From Planctomycetaceae bacterium (lineage in GTDB: Bacteria > Planctomycetota > Planctomycetia > Gemmatales > Gemmataceae): a stretch of DNA of 64,000 nucleotides. Position numbers and translations under genes: made by a program. Below the pieces are notes generated by a model, which was given only the letters and a program-made list of their open reading frames with translations, did not search any database and had not been told where the DNA came from. Of the stretch, positions 37,573 to 45,324 are shown piece by piece; the first letter of the stretch is position 1, and each line of letters begins with the position of its first letter. The DNA lies in contig PNLP01000025.1 in the NCBI GenBank assembly GCA_013823135.1, positions 27,342 to 91,341 on the forward strand, given 5' to 3'.

Positions 37573-37596
37573 AAGCAACTTGGTCCTCTCTGCCCA

Positions 37597-40500
37597 TCAT
37601 CCGCCGTTCTCAACTGGCGGAGTTGTACTCTGGTGAACAGGAAGGATGACAATGAATGTGGATCCTTCCCCCATGCGACTCTCGGCAGTGATTGTGCCGC
37701 CGTGTCGTTCAGCAATCTTACGGCAAATCGCGAGCCCAACTCCAGTTCCTTCGTACTCTTCACGACCGTGAAGCCGTTGGAAAACCTGAAAAATGCGATC
37801 CAAGTATTTCGTGTCAAAGCCAATTCCGTTATCTCGCACCGTGAATCGACAACTGGGAATCGGAGCACTATTCGGCTCGATGCCGGGTTGGTTCACCAGT
37901 TCTCCTCGCAACTCGACGATCGGGGGCACACCTGGCCTCTGGAACTTGATGGCATTGGCAATCAGGTTCTGGAACAACTGCCGCATCTGTGTGGGATCGC
38001 CATCAATCTCGGGCAATACTCCAACCTCAACATGGCAGCCCGTCTGCTCGATACGCACGCTAAGATCGGAGAGCACTTCATGAACCACGTTCCCCACGTC
38101 GAGGTGGACAAATGCGCGAGATTGTGTGGTCACGCGGGAGAAACTCAGCAGATCGTCGATCAGTTGACGCATGCGCCCAGCGGATGACAACATGCGGTCC
38201 ACGTAATCCTTGCCGCCATCGGGAAGTTGCTCGCGGAACTTGGTCTTGAGTCGGTCGCCGAACGCCTGAATCTTCCGGAGTGGTTCCTGGAGGTCATGGC
38301 TTGCAACATATGCGAACTGTTCGAGTTCCGAATTGCTACGAGCCAGTTCGGCCGCAACGGCTCGAACTCGCTCCTCGATTCGTCTGCGTTCGTCGATCTC
38401 ATCCACGAGCGCCGCAGTCCGTTCACGCACCATGCGCTCGAGGTTCTCGGCTTGCCGCTTCTGATCTTCAATATCGATGATGCTGCCGACCCACTCCGTT
38501 AGTTTCCCTTCGGAATCGTGGAGTGGAACTGCCGTCGAGAGCATCCACCGATAGGCACCGTCACTGGCCCGCTTGAGTCGGAACTCGTCGGTAAATCGCT
38601 CGGGCTGATGAGCGACCGCGAGTTGCCATTTGCTGCGGACTTGCTCTTCGTCGTCCGGGTGAACCATACCACCCCAATTTTCTGGGGTGGGATCGTCCGA
38701 CATTTGATCGAGCCGCAGACTCGTGTATTCCTCCCACCGACGGTTTAAAAACGTGATCTCACCCTTCGGATTGGTCGTCCACACCATCTGCGGTACCGCC
38801 TCAGTGAGCGTCCGAAACCGTTCTTCACCTGCCCGGAGTTTCTGTTCGAGTTCTCGCTGCTCGGTAATGTCGGTATTAGTCCCGAACCATCGGACTACGC
38901 GACCCGAATCATCTCGAATTGGGCGGGCACGGCTCAAGTGCCAGCGCATGGCACCATCGTGCCTGCGGAGTGGGAATGTGTCCTCCCATATTTCTCCGTT
39001 CTTGATGTGCTCCTGGAACTTGACCAGTACTCGCGGCAGTTCGGCGGGATCTTGAACAGCTTGCCAACCCCAACCCTTCATTTCCTGGTAGGTGGTCCCG
39101 GTGTAGTCATACCAGCGCTGGTTGTACCAGAAGATGTACCCGTCCGCGTCGGTCATCCAGGCGAGTTGGGGGATCGATTCCGCGAGTTGACGGAACTTCT
39201 CCTCGCTCTCGCGCACAACCTCGCCAGCCATTCGTTGATCGTGAACATCGGCCATCGAACCGATCCACTGGTCGATCCCACCATCGGAACGCCGGAGAGG
39301 AACGGCGACCGTCAGGAACCACCTATACTCGCCAGTGTCGCCCCGTCGTAAGCGAAACTCCTCTCGGAACCGATCCACAATCCCGGCAGATGCATCCACG
39401 ACCGTGTTGCGCCACGCGTTTAACACCCGCTCCTGGTCTGCCGGGTGGGCGGCTGCCAGCCAGCCTTTTTCCCGGATTCCTTCGAGCGGTAACTGGGTGT
39501 ACTCCAGCCAGCGTTGATTGAAGTACGTCACATGGCCATCGGGTGTGGCGTTCCAAACGATCTGCGGGATCGCTTCGGTCAACGTCCGATAGCGTTGCTC
39601 ACTCGTACGGATCGCGGCCTCCACTCGTCGCCGTTGCACATACTGAGCAATGCTCGCCGCGATGGGGTTGAGATCCGCGACGACGCCTTCCGAGAGTGTT
39701 TGGCGAGAGAATAGTGTCACAACTCCGAGGACGCGATCATCGACAATCAGCGGGTAGCCAGCAAACGAGGTCATCCCTTCCCGTTTGGCCCATTCCGACT
39801 CGCTCACATCCGGATCGTTGGCGACGTCATTCGTGATGTGCGGGGCGCGAGGAGCGACAATCCGCCCAATCTTGAACTCGGACATTCGGACGCGACTGAC
39901 TCCGCTCTCCCTGAGGGCGGAGTATCCGGCACTGGCCTGGAGATCGAGCCATTCACCAGTCACATCGGTCATCCAAATCCGGGCGCACGCGGCTCCAACA
40001 TGTTGAACGAGTGTCTCGGTACACGCCTGCAATGCCGCGCGAGTTTCACCTGCCGCCGCGAGGGCTGTTGCGACATCCGCACGTAGCGCAGCGACTCTTG
40101 CCCGTTCTGCAAGTTGATCCTCGGCCGCACGTCGGTCGGTGATATCGGTCGAGGAGCCGAACCAACGAACAATCTCGCCAGACTTGTCTCGCTGAGGCAA
40201 CGCACGCCCGAGGAACCATCGCTCCTGACCCCTTGCACCGCGAATGCGGTATTCAATCTCATATTCGCAACCCGTCTCGATGGAACGTTGCCAGAGGCTT
40301 TCGCCTCGTTCTTTGTCGTCGGGATGCAATGCCTGGCTCCAACCCCAGCCGAGGGTCTGTTCTTCACTGAGACCGGTGTATTCGTACCACTTTGCGTTGT
40401 AATATTCGCGGTATCCGTCAGGCCGTGCGACCCAAACGATCTGAGGAACTGCCGTGGCGAGTGTGCGGAACTGATCCTCGCTTCGGGCCAACTCGGCTTC

Positions 40501-41577
40501 ACGCTGCTTGACGATATTCTCCGCTGCTAACCGCCGCCCCAACTCCCAGCGGATCAATCCGTAGCCCAGCAGCACCATTCCGAGGGCGAGCCCTCCACCC
40601 AGCAAGGTGGTCACCGTAGTCGCGCGGTACTTGTGCTTTGCGACAGCAGCGCGTCCCCACAGGAGTTCGTCTTCCCGGGAATCCATTCTCGCAACCGTGG
40701 CCCGAATCTCGTCCATCAAGTAAAGTCCATGGTCATTTCCGATTTCCTCACGAGCCGCGTCCGGTCCATGAAACAGTCGCACCAAAAGCGTCCGACCCAT
40801 CTCGTTAATTTTGGCATCGACCAGTTCGTTCAGCCTCGCCGCGTCGTGCATCTGTTCAGGATTGTCGGTGATCTTCTCTTCCAGCAGTGTGATCCGTTCT
40901 CGCGTGGTCCGGATGCCGTTGAAGAACGGAACCAAATAGGGTCCCTTGCCCGTGATCTGGAACCCACGGTGCCCGGTTTCGGCATCCTTGATGTCGGAGA
41001 GGATCGCACTCAAGTCTTGCTTCACAAGCCGTGTGTGTGTGACAAGCTCATCGTTGTAGATAAGGGTGTTGATGTTGGAACTCGAAACCGCCGTGTTCAC
41101 CACGACCACAATCACTGCCGCTACCCACACAGCGGTTACCCATACCGATACCCCACGCACACCGAACCCCCCGGTCCGAGTGGGTTGAATCACGGCGAGC
41201 AGTTTCTCGGGTTCCGCCGCGAACAGCCGCCTAGCGATAGGTACGAGTGCGGCGACGGTCATGAGTGAGACGACGGCCGTGAACGCCTTCAGAACCCCGG
41301 AGATTCGATAGATCGGCTCGAAGAAAATAATGGCTTCGATGAGATGAACAAACCCGCACGCCAGGATGAACAGTGCGAATAATCGGAATACCCGTGGGAA
41401 CGGCAGTTCCTTTCGCCGCGCAAAGGCAAACAGAACGAGCGGGATCGAAATATAGGCTAGCCAGATGAGTAGATCGCTGACGATGTGGAGCCAGATGAGA
41501 CGAGGTGTCCAACTGCCGCATTGCGCTCGCGGGACGAATCCAGTCGTGTCGAGCAACCCGGCGACGAACTCGAACAT
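37597..41577 (-). CDS. Multi-PAS sensor histidine kinase with ethylene-receptor-like N-terminus
   Basis: A 1326-residue kinase. Residues 27-120 hold three hydrophobic helices aligning with plant/cyanobacterial ETR1: Asp35 and Tyr42 (SDLLIWLAYISIP, matching ETR1 Asp25/Tyr32, Ile35/Pro36) and Cys74 with His78 (ACGFVHLI, matching the Cu(I) ligands Cys65/His69), plus Lys97. Then come a CHASE3-like domain (about 165-310), a further TM helix, PAS, GAF (about 500-660), three more PAS domains, HisKA with His1094 (VASHDLQEP) and HATPase to 1320. Ethylene or another small olefin binding through copper is inferred from these residues. It starts a co-directional set with the response regulator and REC-kinase. 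Confidence 0.9.
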   Translation of the reverse strand: MFEFVAGLLDTTGFVPRAQCGSWTPRLIWLHIVSDLLIWLAYISIPLVLFAFARRKELPFPRVFRLFALFILACGFVHLIEAIIFFEPIYRISGVLKAFTAVVSLMTVAALVPIARRLFAAEPEKLLAVIQPTRTGGFGVRGVSVWVTAVWVAAVIVVVVNTAVSSSNINTLIYNDELVTHTRLVKQDLSAILSDIKDAETGHRGFQITGKGPYLVPFFNGIRTTRERITLLEEKITDNPEQMHDAARLNELVDAKINEMGRTLLVRLFHGPDAAREEIGNDHGLYLMDEIRATVARMDSREDELLWGRAAVAKHKYRATTVTTLLGGGLALGMVLLGYGLIRWELGRRLAAENIVKQREAELARSEDQFRTLATAVPQIVWVARPDGYREYYNAKWYEYTGLSEEQTLGWGWSQALHPDDKERGESLWQRSIETGCEYEIEYRIRGARGQERWFLGRALPQRDKSGEIVRWFGSSTDITDRRAAEDQLAERARVAALRADVATALAAAGETRAALQACTETLVQHVGAACARIWMTDVTGEWLDLQASAGYSALRESGVSRVRMSEFKIGRIVAPRAPHITNDVANDPDVSESEWAKREGMTSFAGYPLIVDDRVLGVVTLFSRQTLSEGVVADLNPIAASIAQYVQRRRVEAAIRTSEQRYRTLTEAIPQIVWNATPDGHVTYFNQRWLEYTQLPLEGIREKGWLAAAHPADQERVLNAWRNTVVDASAGIVDRFREEFRLRRGDTGEYRWFLTVAVPLRRSDGGIDQWIGSMADVHDQRMAGEVVRESEEKFRQLAESIPQLAWMTDADGYIFWYNQRWYDYTGTTYQEMKGWGWQAVQDPAELPRVLVKFQEHIKNGEIWEDTFPLRRHDGAMRWHLSRARPIRDDSGRVVRWFGTNTDITEQRELEQKLRAGEERFRTLTEAVPQMVWTTNPKGEITFLNRRWEEYTSLRLDQMSDDPTPENWGGMVHPDDEEQVRSKWQLAVAHQPERFTDEFRLKRASDGAYRWMLSTAVPLHDSEGKLTEWVGSIIDIEDQKRQAENLERMVRERTAALVDEIDERRRIEERVRAVAAELARSNSELEQFAYVASHDLQEPLRKIQAFGDRLKTKFREQLPDGGKDYVDRMLSSAGRMRQLIDDLLSFSRVTTQSRAFVHLDVGNVVHEVLSDLSVRIEQTGCHVEVGVLPEIDGDPTQMRQLFQNLIANAIKFQRPGVPPIVELRGELVNQPGIEPNSAPIPSCRFTVRDNGIGFDTKYLDRIFQVFQRLHGREEYEGTGVGLAICRKIAERHGGTITAESRMGEGSTFIVILPVHQSTTPPVENGG

Positions 41578-41752
41578 GGCAGTTTCCCGGCGAGATGTCG
41601 CGTTAGCTGTTCACGGTGCTGGCGTGCAGGAATCGGAGTTGCCCGCGAACGAGCGAGGGCCACCCCATGCAAACCCGGAATGGAACATTCGCTGCGTTAC
41701 GAGTTCACGCCGGTACAATACCTTTGTCGCCCCTTTGCTCTCGGAACTGCGC
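41578..41752. promoter_or_regulatory. Divergent region, sensor kinase and sigma-54 activator
   Basis: These 175 bases separate the divergent sensor-kinase and NtrC-type activator genes. Both promoters should lie here. I could not identify a convincing -24/-12 (TGGCAC-N5-TTGC) or -35/-10 pair. Confidence 0.4.
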
Positions 41753-43192
41753 ATGGCCAATTCTACTCTTGCAACTCCCATACCGCTGAACCTGGCTCAG
41801 CGGATTTTGGTGGTCGAGGATCTCGAGGATCAGCGTGCCTCGCTTCAAGAGTTGCTCCAATTGAGCGTCGGGGTTGAGGTCGATACCGCCGAGGACGGAG
41901 CGAAGGGGCTGGAAATGCTCCGCTCCCGCCCCTACAGCCTCGTCATCACCGATCTCCGGATGCCAAAGCTGTCCGGGATGAAGTTAATCGAGGCGATACA
42001 GTCCGAGAAGATCCCCACGAGCGTGATCGTCACCACGGGAAATGGGACAATCAAGGATGCCGTTGAGGCGATGCATCAGGGGGCACTCGATTTCCTGACC
42101 AAACCCGCCGACCCGCAGCACATGATTCTCCTCGTCAAGCGCGCGCTTCGCGAGCGTAGCCTACAGGACGAGGTCGTGGCCCTTCGCTCACAACTCCAGG
42201 AACGCCACGCCTTCCAGAACGTGTTGAGTAAAAGCCCTCGCATGCACGACGTGTTCGAGCTTGTCGGCCAGATTGCCGATACCATCTCGACCGTCTTGAT
42301 TCGCGGGGAGACGGGGACCGGGAAAGAGCAGATCGCGCGTGCGATACATGAAGCATCATCGGCACATCGGACCGGTTCGTTCATAGCGGTGAATTGTGGT
42401 GCCTTGAACGAAAACCTGCTCGAATCAGAACTCTTCGGACACGAGAAAGGATCGTACACTGGAGCCGACCGCAAGCGCGTCGGGCGGTTCGAACTGGCAC
42501 ACGGCGGCACCCTGTTCCTCGATGAAATCGGGGACGTGCCCATGTCGATGCAGATCAAACTTCTGCGGGTTCTTCAGGAGCGGCGCTTCGAGCGTGTAGG
42601 TGGTGGCGAACCGATCGACATCGACGTGCGGGTTATCGCGGCCACGCACCAGGACATGGAGAAACTCGTCAAGGAAGGAAAATTTCGCGAAGACCTCTAC
42701 TACCGGCTCAACGTGGTCCTGATCGACATTCCGCCCTTGCGAGACCGACAGGAAGACATCCCACTACTCGTCTCGCACTTCTGCCAGAAGTTCGCCCGCC
42801 CCGGTCAGAAGCCGCCCGTTGTCTCACCTGAAGCGATGGAATTGCTGTTGAAGTGCCCCTGGCCAGGCAATGTTCGCCAATTGGAGAATGCCATCGAACG
42901 CGCTTGCGTGACGGCTCGCGATGGCATCATTGGCCCCGAGAAACTCCCCATTGATGTCTCTCGCCGAATGGACGGGAAAGTCCATCCGTTCCAGGTCGAT
43001 CTGAGCCGGCATTTACCGGATCAACTCGCTGAGATGATCGCCGAGTTTGAGAAGCGCTATTTGCGTAAGGCGATGAGGCGAACTCGCGGGCATGTCGGCA
43101 AGTGTGCGGAAATCTCGGGTCTCTCGCGCCGCAGTATCACCGACAAGATTTCGCAGTACGACATCAAGAAGGATGAGTTCAAGCACGATTGA
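41753..43192 (+). CDS. NtrC-type sigma-54-dependent response regulator
   Basis: A 479-residue activator. The receiver domain has ILVVEDLEDQ and phospho-acceptor Asp67 (ITDLRMPKLSG). The AAA+ domain has Walker A GETGTGKE (184-191), a variant of the sigma-54 contact loop, GSYTGA in place of GAFTGA, Walker B GTLFLDEIGD and the sensor/arginine finger LLRVLQERRFERVGG. A Fis-type HTH closes the protein (GHVGKCAEISGLSRRSITDKI). It should oligomerise when phosphorylated and remodel sigma-54 RNA polymerase. The frame is open to 41465, but ATG 41753 gives family length. It is divergent from the sensor kinase. Confidence 0.93.
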   Translation: MANSTLATPIPLNLAQRILVVEDLEDQRASLQELLQLSVGVEVDTAEDGAKGLEMLRSRPYSLVITDLRMPKLSGMKLIEAIQSEKIPTSVIVTTGNGTIKDAVEAMHQGALDFLTKPADPQHMILLVKRALRERSLQDEVVALRSQLQERHAFQNVLSKSPRMHDVFELVGQIADTISTVLIRGETGTGKEQIARAIHEASSAHRTGSFIAVNCGALNENLLESELFGHEKGSYTGADRKRVGRFELAHGGTLFLDEIGDVPMSMQIKLLRVLQERRFERVGGGEPIDIDVRVIAATHQDMEKLVKEGKFREDLYYRLNVVLIDIPPLRDRQEDIPLLVSHFCQKFARPGQKPPVVSPEAMELLLKCPWPGNVRQLENAIERACVTARDGIIGPEKLPIDVSRRMDGKVHPFQVDLSRHLPDQLAEMIAEFEKRYLRKAMRRTRGHVGKCAEISGLSRRSITDKISQYDIKKDEFKHD

Positions 43193-43215
43193 GTTGACGT
43201 GGTACTTGCATGCTC

Positions 43216-43257
43216 GGCTTGCGGCATTGCATCAGTAGCTGTGCAACGCCGCAAGCC
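43216..43257. terminator. Bidirectional terminator hairpin
   Basis: Arms of 16 bases (43216-43231 and 43242-43257) pair at 15 of 16 positions around a ten-base loop. They lie between the convergent activator gene and the small membrane protein gene. Confidence 0.65.
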
Positions 43258-43270
43258 GATAAGCTCAACA

Positions 43271-43483
43271 TCACTCTTTTCGAGTGCCACTGGCGAGGAG
43301 TACCAACCCCGCCACGACTGCGACCCCGCCAACCACGGGCGGAATCCAAACGGTCCGTTCGCGATCGGCCGAGACCTGAATAGGTCCCGCGTCCACAACT
43401 TTCTCGCGGGTCACATAGGTGAACCCCTGGTAGCCCAGAGCGAGTGCGCCAAGAATCACAAGTGCAAGTCCAATCATTCGCAT
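43271..43483 (-). CDS. Small two-TM DUF3185-like membrane protein
   Basis: A 70-residue protein with two hydrophobic helices (about 3-20 and 49-65) separated by a polar loop containing YVTREKVVDAGPI. This layout resembles DUF3185-type and related short envelope proteins. GGAG is well placed before ATG 43483. It is the last gene of a run of membrane-associated genes transcribed leftward. Function unknown. Confidence 0.65.
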   Translation of the reverse strand: MRMIGLALVILGALALGYQGFTYVTREKVVDAGPIQVSADRERTVWIPPVVGGVAVVAGLVLLASGTRKE

Positions 43484-43541
43484 GGTCGATCTCCAGTCAA
43501 GTGTTAGCCGCAGGTCGTAATCGCCCCCGCGGTTGGGAAAA

Positions 43542-44180
43542 TCAGCGGTGCGCGACGCCATTAAACTGGAGCGAGCCCGGCGTTTCTGGTTCGGATTCCA
43601 GCAACTTCGGAACTGTGTCACGAACAGTTTGGTTGGCTGCCGTCGAGGCCGAGTCGATGGCTGTCTCGGCGAGTTCCTTCACCTTCCGCCCAACCATCGC
43701 GAGCAGATCATCGACCAGGCCCGGACCAGTCGGAGCCGACACCGGAGCCGCAGCAGCAGCAGGAGGCGTATAGGCGGTGGCCACTGGTGCTGCCGGTATC
43801 GCTTCCGATCGAGCGCGGAAGAGCAGCAAGCCTGCGATGAATCCGAGACCCGCCGAGACACTGACGGAAGTCCACGGATGACCTTGAAGATGCCCGCGAA
43901 TATCGAACACCTCCTTCACCTTGTCGCCCATTGCTGAGGCGGCTTGCTTCATCGAGTCACCAACTGCAGCCGGAGCTGTATCCATTAATGTCTTCACGGC
44001 ATCGACAGTTCCCGTGAGGGTATCCGCTGCTGTCTTCACGCTGCCAACAACTTGGTTTTCCAGTGCGTTGACCTTCTCGGTCAGCGACTCTCGTGTCTGA
44101 ACCATTTGTTGTTCGATGTGTTCCGGTGTCTTTGCGACCACCGGGACGAGCGCGTTCACATCTTCGGTGTGGTCTTCCAC
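43542..44180 (-). CDS. YqjD/DUF883-like membrane-anchored helical protein
   Basis: A 212-residue protein. The first 90 residues are a predicted long coiled helix (QQMVQTRESLTEKVNALENQ), followed by GHPWTSVSVSAGLGFIAGLLLFR, the GHPW-type membrane anchor found in ElaB/YqjD (DUF883) proteins, then a Pro/Ala linker and a second helical tail. Its 5' end overlaps the 3' end of the holin-like gene by 25 bases, showing coupling. Together with the 33.5-kb gene it makes two YqjD-like proteins in the window. Function is probably envelope or ribosome-related stress protection; this is inference. Confidence 0.75.
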   Translation of the reverse strand: MEDHTEDVNALVPVVAKTPEHIEQQMVQTRESLTEKVNALENQVVGSVKTAADTLTGTVDAVKTLMDTAPAAVGDSMKQAASAMGDKVKEVFDIRGHLQGHPWTSVSVSAGLGFIAGLLLFRARSEAIPAAPVATAYTPPAAAAAPVSAPTGPGLVDDLLAMVGRKVKELAETAIDSASTAANQTVRDTVPKLLESEPETPGSLQFNGVAHR

Positions 44181-44599
44181 GATAAATTCTCCTGGAGTGC
44201 ATTGAAGGTTTTGTCCGGGAGCGGATTAAACCGCTCGAGCAAAAGATAACTGGTGGCCGCCGCTGCCCCGCCGAGAATCGTGAACAGAGTTCCCGTGATT
44301 CCCCACGAGGCTCCCATCGAGAACTGGTAGTGCTCATGCAGCAGATTCGCGAGGGCCGTAACCAGCCCGAGCATTCCGACTGTCAGCAGCACAATTCCCA
44401 GAGCGCCGAACTCGGCCGCCTGCTTGGATCGAGTGAAATCCTCGCGGACTTCGGCCTTGAGCATCTCGATCTGTTGGCGAACCAAGGTCTGTGCATCGTC
44501 CAGAATCCCCGATACGAGCCCGGTAACAGTCCCGTTGGCAGGTGGTGTCGGTATGGGTGTCGCAGTCGGCGCTGTTGCACGCGATTCGGTGTCGATCAT
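44156..44599 (-). CDS. Phage-holin-superfamily (DUF1469) membrane protein
   Basis: A 147-residue protein: an N-terminal Pro/Thr-rich tail, an amphipathic helix with LVRQQIEMLKAEVREDF (the Phage_holin_3_6/DUF1469 opening) and two membrane helices (about 64-88 and 95-120). Family members are often encoded with YqjD-like genes, as here, and are not phage genes in that context. The start ATG 44599 was preferred to a longer frame because the family starts here. It overlaps the next gene by 25 bases. Confidence 0.78.
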   Translation of the reverse strand: MIDTESRATAPTATPIPTPPANGTVTGLVSGILDDAQTLVRQQIEMLKAEVREDFTRSKQAAEFGALGIVLLTVGMLGLVTALANLLHEHYQFSMGASWGITGTLFTILGGAAAATSYLLLERFNPLPDKTFNALQENLSWKTTPKM

Positions 44600-44695
44600 T
44601 GTCGAGTTCCTTGCGAAGTTCACGGACACGGTTGAGATGAATGCACGACTCGTGCCAAGCCACGGCGAAGTACGCGAGCAATCGCAACTCCGAAA

Positions 44696-44739
44696 TGCAG
44701 CGGGCCGGTCGAGGCTTTCACCCCGACCGGCCCGCTGCA
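44696..44739 (-). terminator. Terminator hairpin, perfect 15-bp stem
   Basis: Perfect arms 44696-44710 and 44725-44739 with a 14-base loop follow the stop codon of the upstream gene on the minus strand. A short T-run follows (ATTTCGG). It should end or reduce transcription of the GH13 unit before the holin-like gene. Confidence 0.7.
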
Positions 44740-44763
44740 ACATCAACCTTTCATGCGACCGCA

Positions 44764-45285
44764 TCAGTTCATCGTCGCTTCCAACGCAACCTTCGCGGCC
44801 TCTAGCGGAGCGACCTTGGAGACCTCGGGTTCCACCACGATGCCGCCCTCGCCCTCCAGTCGGCTGATATCTTCCTGATTCTCAATGTCCAGAAGTGTTG
44901 GCAACTGCCGAAAGTCGCCACGGATGACCTTCAACGCCATCTTCTCCTGATCGACCTCGAAACCCGTGCGGTATCCCATTTCGTGAAACATCTTCCCAAG
45001 CCATGAACTGCGGGTGAACAGGTATTGAAGCAGGAAGACGCCACCGAACGCAGGCAGGATGAGCCACCACGGGTTCAGGAGAGCCGTCAGACCGAAGCCA
45101 AGTACAATCAGCACGCCAATGACCGCCTTGGTCACACGACCGGCGGTCCATTCGCGGTCGAGCTCGTTCAAGCGGTCATCAATGGCGTCCGGACCAGCGT
45201 CAGCAAGGCACGCCACCCGTTGTTGCAGGGTGTCGAGTTTCAAACACTCTTTGTTCTTCACGGTAGTGGGTGTGAAGTTGCTCAT
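44764..45285 (-). CDS. DUF2892/YgaP-like membrane protein
   Basis: A 173-residue protein with two adjacent membrane helices (about 52-90, AVIGVLIVLGFGLTALL then WWLILPAFGGVFLLQYLF). This is similar in layout to the DUF2892 membrane part of YgaP, but the rhodanese domain is absent. A charged C-terminal region (100-173) follows. AGGAAG precedes the ATG. It is 39 bases downstream of the GH13 gene. Confidence 0.6.
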   Translation of the reverse strand: MSNFTPTTVKNKECLKLDTLQQRVACLADAGPDAIDDRLNELDREWTAGRVTKAVIGVLIVLGFGLTALLNPWWLILPAFGGVFLLQYLFTRSSWLGKMFHEMGYRTGFEVDQEKMALKVIRGDFRQLPTLLDIENQEDISRLEGEGGIVVEPEVSKVAPLEAAKVALEATMN

Positions 45286-45324
45286 GATGTCGCTTCCTCG
45301 GTTGCGGGATGCGGGCGGGGCGAA

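Noticed and set aside
43180..43200. Sigma-54 (-24/-12) promoter TGGTAC...TGC
   Set aside because: It matches only partly, the spacing is wrong, and it lies inside or right at the end of the activator gene facing a terminator.
44156..44599. Phage holin as sign of a prophage
   Set aside because: DUF1469 proteins are often chromosomal beside YqjD-like genes, and no other phage gene is nearby.
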